6,170 nucleotides of DNA from Sphingomonadales bacterium (GCA_011051815.1 DRKK01000125.1:1-6170), one strand, 5' to 3'; positions 1 to 6,165 are shown, counted from the first letter of the stretch. Program-made: numbers and translations. Notes: generated by a model from the letters alone, not told the origin.

Positions 1-485
1 AACCCAATTCCATCAACAAAACTGACGGGGAAATAACCCAATAAAATCATAATCGACAAACATATCGCAACCGACCCAAAGGCCATGACAAGAATATATT
101 TGTCTATTGATCGTTGCGCAAGCAAGGGAGCCGATAATAACAGGAGAGCTTCTAAATATCGTGCGGCCAACCAGAATTGGACAGCTGTATTCCCCTCATC
201 ATATATAAAAAGATTCATCCCCTTGTAGGTTAACATATGCAGAAAATCGAGCCCCCCTATCCACAGATAACCACTGGCGATAACAAGCAAAAACCTATTT
301 TTCGAGAAATCATAAGTAGCCCACGCAAGAGAAAACATGGCAAAGGCAATTGTGATGGTAAAAAGTTCTGCAACGGTGTGAAAAGTAAGAAAACTGAATT
401 GTGCCAGTAAAATCAGCAGAACAGACATACCCGAAGGCAAGGCCCAAATTTGCCATTTCAAAATCGGCTCAAACCATTTCCCCAT
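1..485 (-). CDS. MASE3-domain membrane sensor protein (C-terminal part beyond left edge)
   Basis: This is a partial gene. Reading leftwards from ATG at 485 there is an open frame of 161 codons with no stop, and the rest lies outside the window. The product begins MGKWFEPILK and is strongly hydrophobic, with about five likely membrane helices (roughly residues 15-34, 41-58, 64-82, 101-122 and 129-152). Three motifs match the MASE3 sensor domain: FHTVAE at 35-40, GGLDFLHMLTYKGM at 77-90 and FWLAARYLEALLLL at 104-117. MASE3 is an inner-membrane input domain found N-terminal to histidine kinases, GGDEF/EAL cyclic-di-GMP enzymes and PAS-containing regulators, so this is most likely a signal-transducing membrane protein; the output domain and the ligand are unknown. 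The start is supported by a Shine-Dalgarno AGGGGA (complement of 491-496) 5 bases upstream and by a good promoter further up. The gene is divergent from the aminotransferase operon. Confidence 0.82.
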   Translation of the reverse strand, partial: MGKWFEPILKWQIWALPSGMSVLLILLAQFSFLTFHTVAELFTITIAFAMFSLAWATYDFSKNRFLLVIASGYLWIGGLDFLHMLTYKGMNLFIYDEGNTAVQFWLAARYLEALLLLSAPLLAQRSIDKYILVMAFGSVAICLSIMILLGYFPVSFVDGIG

Positions 486-551
486 AAAATTCCCCTTCAG
501 TCTTCTGAAATTATTATTCAATTTTATCATAGACACGCTGGAATATCTAAG

Positions 552-580
552 ATTATGGCACAGAATTAACCTTTTGTTAA
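552..580 (-). promoter_or_regulatory. Sigma-70-type promoter for the MASE3 sensor gene
   Basis: On the minus strand, TTAACA (complement of 575-580, 5 of 6 to TTGACA) is followed by a 17-base spacer and CATAAT (complement of 552-557, 5 of 6 to TATAAT). A TG dinucleotide sits one base before the -10, giving an extended -10 (TGC-CATAAT). Transcription would start near 545, leaving a leader of about 60 bases before the ATG at 485. Seen by eye only; the spacing and matches are better than for the other promoter candidates in the window. Confidence 0.6.
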
Positions 581-584
581 GGTT
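568..584. repeat. Inverted repeat AACCTT-N5-AAGGTT, candidate operator
   Basis: There is a perfect 6-bp inverted repeat with arms 568-573 and 579-584 and a 5-base centre (TTGTT). It lies directly over the -35 element of the leftward promoter, where a bound regulator would block or modify initiation. It has no T-run suggesting a terminator. The assignment as an operator is inference from position only. Confidence 0.35.
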
Positions 585-643
585 TCCATATCAAAGGCTA
601 AAACCCGTAATCTAATATTTCTTTTCCAAGCCACTAAAAGCCT

Positions 644-672
644 TTGACAGCCTGTAAAACTAGGCTCAATAT
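644..672 (+). promoter_or_regulatory. Candidate sigma-70 promoter for the aminotransferase-BKACE operon
   Basis: A perfect TTGACA at 644-649 is followed by a 17-base spacer and CAATAT at 667-672, which is a weak -10 but keeps the key A at position 2 and T at position 6. Transcription would begin near 679, giving a leader of about 45 bases. The weak -10 could mean that an activator is needed. Confidence 0.45.
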
Positions 673-711
673 CATTTTTTTTTAACTGATTCAAAAACGG
701 ACTTATCAACT

Positions 712-716
712 AAAGG
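712..716 (+). promoter_or_regulatory. Ribosome binding site that selects ATG 725
   Basis: AAAGG at 712-716 lies 8 bases before ATG 725 but only 2 bases before the in-frame TTG at 719. The spacing therefore favours ATG 725 as the start of the aminotransferase over the two-codon-longer TTG start. Confidence 0.6.
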
Positions 717-724
717 CTTTGACT

Positions 725-2050
725 ATGACGGCGGTATTTTATCGGGGTGTAACGGCAACCTATCCCAAGGCTGTGCGCGCTGAGGGCATGTATATTTATG
801 ATCAGGAGAACAAACAATATCTGGACATGAGCGGCGGAGCGGCGGTCTCCTGCGTTGGTCATCAACACCCACAGGTGGTGGCTGCCCTCTGCGATCAAAT
901 CCAAACCATGAGCTTTGCCCATACGGCCTTTTTCTCCAATGAGCCGCAGGAACAGCTGGCCGAAAAAATTACCGGCAAATTTGGTGAAGACGGGGCAAAG
1001 GTTTATTTCACCTCTGGCGGTTCGGAAGCCAATGAAACCGCCTTTAAATTGACATGGCAATATTGGCGCGCGAAAGACCGGCCCACAAAGAAAAAAATCA
1101 TCAGCCGCCATCACAGCTATCACGGCAATACTTACGGCGCGTTGTCCATCAGCGGCAACCTGCCCCGGCGGCGGGTCATGGGCGATATTCTGATAGACTG
1201 GCCGCGCATTGACCCCTGTTACGCCTACCGCAACCAACGGCCCGGGGAGCGTGCCGAAGACTATGGTCTGCGGGCGGCAAATATGCTGGAGGATATGATC
1301 CTGCAAGAAGGGGCAGACACCATAGCCGCCTTCATCGCCGAACCTGTGGTCGGTGCATCATTGGGTGTGGTCACCGCGGCCCCCGGTTATTTTAAACGTA
1401 TCCGCGAAATATGCGATGCCCATGACATATTGCTGATTTCCGATGAAATCATGTGCGGAACGGGGCGCACCGGCACCTTCTTTGCCCATGAACAAGAGAA
1501 TTTCCTGCCGGATATTGTCACGCTGGCCAAGGGCATTGCGGGCGGCTATCAACCGCTGGCCGCGACCCTCAGCCGCGCCCATGTCCATGAAACTTTTGTG
1601 ACAAGCGGCAAGGGTTTTGACCACGGTCATACCTATGTAGGCCATGCCAGCGCCTGTGCCGCCGGGCTGGCGGTCCTGAATGTGATCGATCAGGAAAGCC
1701 TGATGGACAATGTGCAAAAGCAGGGAGATTATTTGCAAGCGGCCTTGGAAGATGCCTTTGGCGACCATCCCCATATTGGCGATATTCGGGGCCGGGGCCT
1801 GTTTCGGGGCCTTGAAATTGTTGCCGACAAAGACAGTAAAATGCCTTTTCCCGATGACCGGAAAATCACAAAACGCCTGAAGCAGGCTACCATGAAGCAG
1901 GGGCTGATCTGTTATCCCGGCGGCGGATCCTATCAGGATGGTCTGGGCAGCCATATACTTCTGGCACCGCCCTTCATCGTGCAGCCTGATCATATTGATC
2001 AGTTGATTGAAAAACTGCGGGCCATGTTTAATGAGGTGCTGGATGTCTGA
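725..2050 (+). CDS. PLP-dependent class III aminotransferase (aspartate aminotransferase family)
   Basis: The product has 441 residues from ATG 725, normal for fold-type I class III aminotransferases (GabT/BioA/omega-transaminase group). It transfers an amino group between an amino acid or amine and a keto acid, in the cytoplasm, using pyridoxal phosphate. Visible landmarks are the N-terminal YLDMSGGAAVSCVGHQHP (32-49), the phosphate-binding SGGSEANE (97-104), YHG at 132-134 after the histidine pair, EPV (206-208), the cofactor-binding aspartate D240 in LLISDEIMCGTGRTG, the Schiff-base lysine K269 in LAKGIAGGY, T303 of HTYVGHASA, and RGRGLFRGLE near the C-terminus. All catalytic positions look intact. 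The stop codon overlaps the next gene by 8 bases, so the two are almost certainly co-transcribed and probably act in one pathway. The substrate cannot be read from the sequence; given the partner enzyme, a beta- or omega-amino acid is the natural guess. The specific class III subfamily is unresolved. Confidence 0.93.
   Translation: MTAVFYRGVTATYPKAVRAEGMYIYDQENKQYLDMSGGAAVSCVGHQHPQVVAALCDQIQTMSFAHTAFFSNEPQEQLAEKITGKFGEDGAKVYFTSGGSEANETAFKLTWQYWRAKDRPTKKKIISRHHSYHGNTYGALSISGNLPRRRVMGDILIDWPRIDPCYAYRNQRPGERAEDYGLRAANMLEDMILQEGADTIAAFIAEPVVGASLGVVTAAPGYFKRIREICDAHDILLISDEIMCGTGRTGTFFAHEQENFLPDIVTLAKGIAGGYQPLAATLSRAHVHETFVTSGKGFDHGHTYVGHASACAAGLAVLNVIDQESLMDNVQKQGDYLQAALEDAFGDHPHIGDIRGRGLFRGLEIVADKDSKMPFPDDRKITKRLKQATMKQGLICYPGGGSYQDGLGSHILLAPPFIVQPDHIDQLIEKLRAMFNEVLDV
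2033..2038 (+). promoter_or_regulatory. Ribosome binding site inside the aminotransferase gene, selects ATG 2043
   Basis: GAGGTG at 2033-2038 lies 4 bases before ATG 2043 (6 bases counted from GAGG). The longer in-frame start at ATG 2007 would add 12 residues (MKNCGPCLMRCW) that do not resemble the family, whose members begin close to the (V/S)APNGA motif. The start at 2043 gives an 8-base overlap typical of translational coupling. Confidence 0.7.
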
Positions 2051-2852
2051 CCCTTTCATCATCATGTCGGCCCCCAACGGGGCGCGACGGCAAAAATCAG
2101 ACCACGCCAATATCCCGCTAACGTCCAACGAGCTGGCGAAATGCGCCGAAGAAATCATTGAGGCCGGGGCCAGCATCATTCACCTGCATGTGCGGGATGA
2201 GGATGGCGCGCATTCCCTGAATGTGGGCCGTTACCGGGCCGCCATTGCCGCCATTCGGGACGCGGTAGGGGATAGAATTATCATTCAGGCCACCTCCGAG
2301 GCCGTGGGCCGCTATTCCCGGCAAGAGCAGATGGCCATGGTACGGGAACTTAAACCCGAAGCCATCTCCCTCGCCCTGCGCGAGCTTTGCCCCGGTGAGG
2401 ATGAGGTCAGTGATATGGCCGACTTTGCCAAATGGATGACGCGGGAGAATATTTTCCCCCAATATATCCTCTATGATGAAGCGGATTATCAACGTTTTGA
2501 CGATTACCGCGCGCGCGGAATTTTTGATAACAACCACCCCTTCACACTTTTTGTACTGGGCAGTTACCGGAATGACACCCCGGAAAAAGATGTGGATCAG
2601 TTAAAAATTCGTACCCGGCAAGCGGCCTTCCAGTGGGCGGTCTGCGGCTTTGGGATCAATGAAGCGGATGCCGTTATCCATGCGGCCCGTCACAACGGCC
2701 ACATCCGGGTCGGCTTTGAAAATAACATCTGGCGAAAAGAAGGTGAACCGCTTCTTAATAATGCCGAAATGATCAAATTCTGTGCGGACACTGCCGCCGC
2801 AGAAAACCGCCCGGTTGCAACGGTTGATGATATTAAAAATCTATTTTCATAA
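2043..2852 (+). CDS. Beta-keto acid cleavage enzyme (BKACE, 3-keto-5-aminohexanoate cleavage family)
   Basis: The product has 269 residues from ATG 2043, close to the usual BKACE (former DUF849) length, with a TIM-barrel fold. Family enzymes condense a beta-keto acid with acetyl-CoA and cleave it, giving acetoacetate and a new acyl-CoA, using a bound divalent metal, usually zinc. The sequence shows SAPNGARRQKSDHANIP (9-25), the metal ligands H47 and H49 in HLHVRDEDG, the QATSEAVGRYS segment (82-92), and RVGFENN (222-228), where R222 and E226 match Arg226 and the third metal ligand Glu230 of Kce. Two differences from Kce stand out: the residue after the metal-binding Glu is N227, not Asp, and the usual PELEVFD-like strand reads PQYILYD (139-145), so its acidic residue is absent. 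This matches my recollection of a proteobacterial subfamily with EAVGRY and GFEN motifs. It is cytoplasmic and translationally coupled to the aminotransferase. The name Kce should not be transferred, because substrate specificity varies widely in the family. Confidence 0.9.
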   Translation: MSDPFIIMSAPNGARRQKSDHANIPLTSNELAKCAEEIIEAGASIIHLHVRDEDGAHSLNVGRYRAAIAAIRDAVGDRIIIQATSEAVGRYSRQEQMAMVRELKPEAISLALRELCPGEDEVSDMADFAKWMTRENIFPQYILYDEADYQRFDDYRARGIFDNNHPFTLFVLGSYRNDTPEKDVDQLKIRTRQAAFQWAVCGFGINEADAVIHAARHNGHIRVGFENNIWRKEGEPLLNNAEMIKFCADTAAAENRPVATVDDIKNLFS

Positions 2853-2886
2853 AAAAAAGGCTGACCGGAATAATCCAATCAGCCTT
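2851..2886 (-). terminator. Rho-independent terminator of the TonB receptor gene, possibly bidirectional
   Basis: AAGGCTGA (2857-2864) pairs with TCAGCCTT (2879-2886), an 8-bp perfect stem. Inside the 14-base loop a further GGA/TCC pairing (2867-2869 with 2874-2876) is possible. Read on the minus strand, the stem runs into 8 consecutive T (complement of 2851-2858), a classical intrinsic terminator about 40 bases past the receptor stop codon. For the plus-strand operon the hairpin starts 4 bases after the BKACE stop, but the following TTCATTCC is a poor U-tract, so termination in that direction may be weaker. Confidence 0.8.
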
Positions 2887-2890
2887 CATT

Positions 2891-2907
2891 CCCTCATCAT
2901 TAGAGGG
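2891..2907. repeat. Second small hairpin between the convergent genes
   Basis: CCCTC (2891-2895) and GAGGG (2903-2907) form a 5-bp GC-rich inverted repeat with a 7-base loop. It lies between the main terminator and the receptor stop codon. On the plus strand it is followed by TTAAGTTT, which could help stop transcripts from the BKACE operon that pass the first hairpin. Neither flank is a proper T-run, so this is a weak call. Confidence 0.35.
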
Positions 2908-2926
2908 TTAAGTTTGGCAGAATAGT

Positions 2927-5323
2927 TTAGAAGGTAAAGGTACCTTTAACGTACCATGATCCACCTTCATAGTTAGCTGCAGACCGGCGTGGGTATTGCA
3001 GGCCAACACTTAAACGGTTTGCATTGGGTGGGCCGATTTGATCTACGAAGCTATCAAACACATTGACCGCACCGGCGGCAAGTTTGAAGTTTTCCGTGAT
3101 CTGATAGCCCAGCTCAACATCAAAATAGACCGTTGCACCAATTTGGGCAGAAGGATTAACTGCCGCGCCAATGGTTCCGCGCTCATCATAATGCGTGCCA
3201 TAGTAATTGGCCCGCGCCATGAAGTTCCAGTTTTCACCAAAGAAGGTGTTAGCTGTTACGACAAAACGTGTGCTCGGATAGTTATTTTCAATATCTTCAA
3301 TGGTCGCATCATTTACAACACCAGCATCTTTACTTTTCGCTTTAAAGTCATTGTAACTGAAGGCAAAGGATAAATCAGTATTGGTCTCTGAATTACCCCA
3401 TTCCATATTCGATGTTAAAACAACATCAATCCCTTGTGATACCGTATCCAATGCATTGGTATAGTAGGAAATTGATACCCCCGGAGATGGCGCCAGATTA
3501 CCAATCCGATAAATCCGGTCATTCACCTCAATACGGTAGAAATCAACTGTCAGCGTTGTGCTCTCACCAAAATTGGTGGAGAAACCAACACTATAGTTAA
3601 CAGATTTTTCTTCCGTCAAAGGCTTCGCACCATTGGCAATAGCAACCGGATTGCTCGGCGCCAGCAGGCCTTCTTCAACCTGTCCGCCGCCCGGACCATC
3701 AAAGGTTGTGATGGTTGACGTAATGTTGGACTGGCCAGGTGTAGGCGCATGGAAACCTGTTGAAATAGCCCCGCGCAATGTCAAGGCATCGGAAACCGTA
3801 TAACGGGCGGCCAGTTTACCATTGATTGTGCTACCAAAATCGGAGAAATGCTCATAACGGCCTGCATATTGCAACATAAAATCATCACTGATGTCATGTT
3901 CAATATCCACATATGCCGCATAGTTGTTGCGGGAGAATGATCCGTCCTGATTAATGCCGGCAAAACCACTGGATCCACCGCCAACTCTGGAATTAGGCTC
4001 ACCTACTTTAGTAGAGAAGGTTTCTTCACGCCACTCACCACCGAAGGCCAGATTGATGTTATCAGACATTGGATAAGAGAAATCAGCATTCAGATTGATT
4101 TCTTTCTGCTCATATCCACCCACATCAAAGTCCCGCTGTGGCGTACCACCTTGAGGGTCTAGCTGTCCATTAAGCGTGTTATTAAGGAAATAGTCCAGTG
4201 AGCTTTTACCATATCCAACACTGAAATCATACGTCATTTCATTGTCAAAGGCACCCTTCACACCACCAACAAGACTGATATCTGTCTGATGGCCATCAAG
4301 ATACGGGGTAAAGCCCGCTGGCAGGAAGCCCGGATCTACACCAAAATCATTTTTCAAAGCAACAATTGTGGAATGGGTTGGGTTACGATAGAAGAAACGA
4401 TAACGACCGTCCGTATCCGCATAGTTACTATGGAAATAAATTTCAGCATTTTCGCTTACTTCAACACCAGAATTAATGAAAAAACGCTTACCTTCTGTTT
4501 GTGGACGACCCCATGTTTGCACAAATGGTGCATCACCAAACGGGCTATCTTCACCAACACCCTGAACACCGGCATCAATCAAATCCTGCGCTACTGGACG
4601 CTGAATACCCCGTGACAGGGCCTGATTATCAACATATTCGGCACTGATATTAACAAAGCCATTATCGCCAAGACCGATACCGGCATTGGCTGCAATTTTC
4701 CAGCTTTCTTCATTTTGATAGAATTGACCATACTGGGCAACAACAGAGCCGCCTTCGGACGCATCTTTCATTTCAAAGTTGATCACACCGGCAATGGCAT
4801 CTGACCCATACTGGGCGGCGGCACCGTCACGCAGAATTTCAACGCGCTTCAGGGCAATACCCGGGATCATGCCAATATCGACACCGTGGGCACCGTTACC
4901 GGCCGCCGGGGCGAAGAATTGCACCAGAGCAGAACGGTGACGACGTTTGCCGTTTACCAGGATCAACGTCTGATCAGGCGCCATACCACGCATGGAGGTC
5001 GGACGCACAAAGGCACTACCGTCACCAGTGGCTGGTGTCGCCGTAAAGGATGGCACCAAAGATTTCAGGCTATCGGTAATATCAACGGTGTTACCACCTG
5101 CATTAAAATCTTCAGCAGAAATCACGTCAACAGGTACAGGTGAATCTGTAGCGGAACGTGGTTTATTGCTTCTGGAACCAAGTGTAACCACTTCTTCCAT
5201 AACGACATCATCTTCTGCCGCCATGACGGGCGTGATAGCCATCGCCATTAACGCTGTGGAACACAAGGCAGTTGTCGCCATGATCTTTCCCAGCGGATTT
5301 ATAAATATTTTGCTATGAGACAT
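2927..5323 (-). CDS. TonB-dependent outer membrane receptor without STN domain
   Basis: The product has 798 residues. A signal peptide covers about residues 1-35 (basic start, hydrophobic core LCSTALMAMAITPV, likely cleavage after VMA before AEDD). A TonB box-like VVMEEVVTLGSR (40-51) follows, then the plug domain (about 56-190) with DVISAEDF, MRGMAPDQTLILVNGKRRHRSALV (111-134) and VEILRDGAAAQYGSDAIAGVIN (161-182), and a 22-strand-type beta-barrel to the end. The C-terminus GTFTF ends in phenylalanine, as outer membrane proteins usually do. Such receptors import siderophores, haem, cobalamin, sugars or other large nutrients using TonB energy; the substrate is not evident here. The plug follows the signal peptide directly, so the roughly 70-residue STN domain of FecA-type signalling receptors is absent. 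ATG 5323 has a strong Shine-Dalgarno AAGGGAG (complement of 5330-5336) 6 bases upstream; another ATG at 5327 is out of frame and stops after four codons. The gene is convergent with the BKACE operon and divergent from the ECF sigma gene. Confidence 0.94.
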   Translation of the reverse strand: MSHSKIFINPLGKIMATTALCSTALMAMAITPVMAAEDDVVMEEVVTLGSRSNKPRSATDSPVPVDVISAEDFNAGGNTVDITDSLKSLVPSFTATPATGDGSAFVRPTSMRGMAPDQTLILVNGKRRHRSALVQFFAPAAGNGAHGVDIGMIPGIALKRVEILRDGAAAQYGSDAIAGVINFEMKDASEGGSVVAQYGQFYQNEESWKIAANAGIGLGDNGFVNISAEYVDNQALSRGIQRPVAQDLIDAGVQGVGEDSPFGDAPFVQTWGRPQTEGKRFFINSGVEVSENAEIYFHSNYADTDGRYRFFYRNPTHSTIVALKNDFGVDPGFLPAGFTPYLDGHQTDISLVGGVKGAFDNEMTYDFSVGYGKSSLDYFLNNTLNGQLDPQGGTPQRDFDVGGYEQKEINLNADFSYPMSDNINLAFGGEWREETFSTKVGEPNSRVGGGSSGFAGINQDGSFSRNNYAAYVDIEHDISDDFMLQYAGRYEHFSDFGSTINGKLAARYTVSDALTLRGAISTGFHAPTPGQSNITSTITTFDGPGGGQVEEGLLAPSNPVAIANGAKPLTEEKSVNYSVGFSTNFGESTTLTVDFYRIEVNDRIYRIGNLAPSPGVSISYYTNALDTVSQGIDVVLTSNMEWGNSETNTDLSFAFSYNDFKAKSKDAGVVNDATIEDIENNYPSTRFVVTANTFFGENWNFMARANYYGTHYDERGTIGAAVNPSAQIGATVYFDVELGYQITENFKLAAGAVNVFDSFVDQIGPPNANRLSVGLQYPRRSAANYEGGSWYVKGTFTF

Positions 5324-5361
5324 TCATTTCTCCCTTAAAGAGGTGTAATAATTAATTTTCT

Positions 5362-5389
5362 ATTATTTACAAAAAAAGACGCCACCCAA
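5362..5389 (-). promoter_or_regulatory. Candidate sigma-70 promoter for the TonB receptor
   Basis: On the minus strand, TTGGGT (complement of 5384-5389, 3 of 6) is followed by a 16-base spacer and AATAAT (complement of 5362-5367, 5 of 6 to TATAAT). Transcription would start near 5355, about 32 bases before the ATG. An alternative ECF-type pair overlaps it (see findings). The region is AT-rich, so chance matches are common. Confidence 0.35.
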
Positions 5390-5445
5390 GAAAATGGCCA
5401 CTTTCCGGTAAAGACGATGGGGAGGGGTGATTGTGGAAGAAATAA

Positions 5446-5473
5446 TTAATAAATAATAAATAAATGTTATAAT
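5446..5473 (+). promoter_or_regulatory. Candidate promoter for the ECF sigma gene
   Basis: A perfect TATAAT at 5468-5473 is preceded, 16 bases away, by TTAATA at 5446-5451 (4 of 6 to TTGACA). The leader would be about 95 bases. A second -10-like TAATAT lies at 5554-5559, nearer the gene, but has no recognisable -35. The rest of the 251-bp divergent region (5324-5574) shows no gene: it has AT-rich flanks around a more GC-rich block at about 5371-5433. Confidence 0.4.
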
Positions 5474-5574
5474 CTTCCAATTTAAGCGGCATCGCCATAA
5501 AGTCCCACAATGTTTTTGTTTGTTTTTTCCACTTTTTTAATGTTTATTCGTCTTAATATCTTTAAGAGGGTAGT

Positions 5575-6165
5575 ATGAACGTCAAACAACGGCTCAGATT
5601 AGTCAAAACCAAAAATGAAGAATCATCCCCCGGGGACGTTTCGTCAAGGCAAGAGAATACAGCTGACGGTGATCACCACAAAGAAATCACTGCGCTGTAT
5701 CAAGACTATAATGAGACCCTTGTACGTTATCTTACCATCAGACTGCGCAGCAGACAGGATGCCGTTGAAGTTGCGCAGGAGGCCTATATTCGCCTGATCC
5801 GGCGTGAAAATCTGAAAGACATTGATTGCTTTCAGTCGTTTTTGTTCAGGACAGCAACGAATATATCCATTGACCTGCAACGGCAAAGAGCTCGCCAGGC
5901 CAAAAATTTCGCCAGCAGCAAGTTTCTGCTGGGGGATGTTGACGAAATTACGCCGGAACGTACTTTGAACGCCCGGCAAAAAATTTCCGCACTGAAGGAA
6001 GTGCTGGAAGATTTACCGCCTAAATGCCGTGAGGCGTTTATGTTGTATAAGTTCAAGAATTTAGGACATGTGGAAATAGCCGAAAAAATGGGTCTTTCCG
6101 TAAGTTCGGTCAGGAAATATATTGCGCGGGGCCTTGCCTTTTGCATACATGAAATGAATAAGTAG
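5575..6165 (+). CDS. FecI-like ECF RNA polymerase sigma factor
   Basis: The product has 196 residues. Region sigma-2 spans about 37-107, with DAVEVAQEAYIRL (62-74) and the -10-recognition helix FLFRTATNISIDLQRQRARQ (89-108). Sigma-4 spans about 137-192, with LEDLPPKCREAFMLYKF (144-160) and the helix-turn-helix IAEKMGLSVSSVRKYIARGL (168-187). The order and wording (LP.KCREAF, S.SSVRKYIARGLA.C) are those of FecI-type ECF sigma factors, which direct RNA polymerase to nutrient-uptake genes and are usually held by an inner-membrane FecR anti-sigma. Here the domain is preceded by a charged extension of about 36 residues, making it longer than typical FecI proteins. ATG 5575 is supported by AAGAGGG at 5564-5570; no other in-frame ATG lies before the conserved domain. 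The stop is 5 bases from the window edge, so a following FecR gene could not be seen. The neighbouring divergent receptor is the obvious candidate target, but this is inference. Confidence 0.93.
   Translation: MNVKQRLRLVKTKNEESSPGDVSSRQENTADGDHHKEITALYQDYNETLVRYLTIRLRSRQDAVEVAQEAYIRLIRRENLKDIDCFQSFLFRTATNISIDLQRQRARQAKNFASSKFLLGDVDEITPERTLNARQKISALKEVLEDLPPKCREAFMLYKFKNLGHVEIAEKMGLSVSSVRKYIARGLAFCIHEMNK

Larger units (their letters stand above)
637..723 (+). repeat. Imperfect 12-bp direct repeat AAAGSCTTTGAC, 75 bases apart
   Basis: AAAGCCTTTGAC (637-648) and AAAGGCTTTGAC (712-723) differ at one position, and each contains the near-palindrome AAAG-N-CTTT. The first copy overlaps the -35 of the rightward promoter and the second overlaps the Shine-Dalgarno of the aminotransferase gene. 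A shorter relative, AAAGGCT, lies at 593-599. This could be a pair of regulator sites or chance similarity in an AT-rich leader. Confidence 0.3.

Noticed and set aside
703..710. TTATCAAC resembling a DnaA box or replication-origin element
   Set aside because: It is a single imperfect match with no cluster of further boxes and no dnaA, parA or repA gene nearby.
710..1306. 198-codon open frame on the minus strand opposite the start of the aminotransferase
   Set aside because: It is a shadow frame with no recognisable motif, lying fully opposite conserved aminotransferase sequence.
2007..2042. Extended start for the BKACE at ATG 2007
   Set aside because: The added 12 residues are not family-like, and the Shine-Dalgarno at 2033-2038 is placed for ATG 2043.
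1358..2179. 273-codon open frame on the minus strand across the aminotransferase/BKACE junction
   Set aside because: It is antisense to two well-supported genes and its translation resembles no family I know. Long antisense frames are common opposite biased coding sequence.
4289..5318. Several plus-strand open frames of 85-108 codons inside the TonB receptor gene
   Set aside because: They lie opposite the conserved plug and barrel coding sequence, have no recognisable domains, and no convincing ribosome binding sites.
5313..5327. Four-codon reading frame (MNVS) overlapping the receptor start, considered as an upstream regulatory peptide
   Set aside because: Its ATG is only 4 bases before the true start, is too short to be meaningful, and is out of frame; the ribosome binding site spacing favours the ATG at 5323.
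5347..5450. Exact 10-bp repeat AATAATTAAT at 5347-5356 and 5441-5450
   Set aside because: It consists only of A and T within very AT-rich flanks, where such repeats arise easily by chance. No function is supported.
5487..5530. Small GGC-ATC-GCC hairpin followed by T-rich sequence upstream of the sigma gene, considered as a terminator or attenuator
   Set aside because: The stem has only 3 pairs, and the T-rich stretch begins about 16 bases later, too far for an intrinsic terminator.
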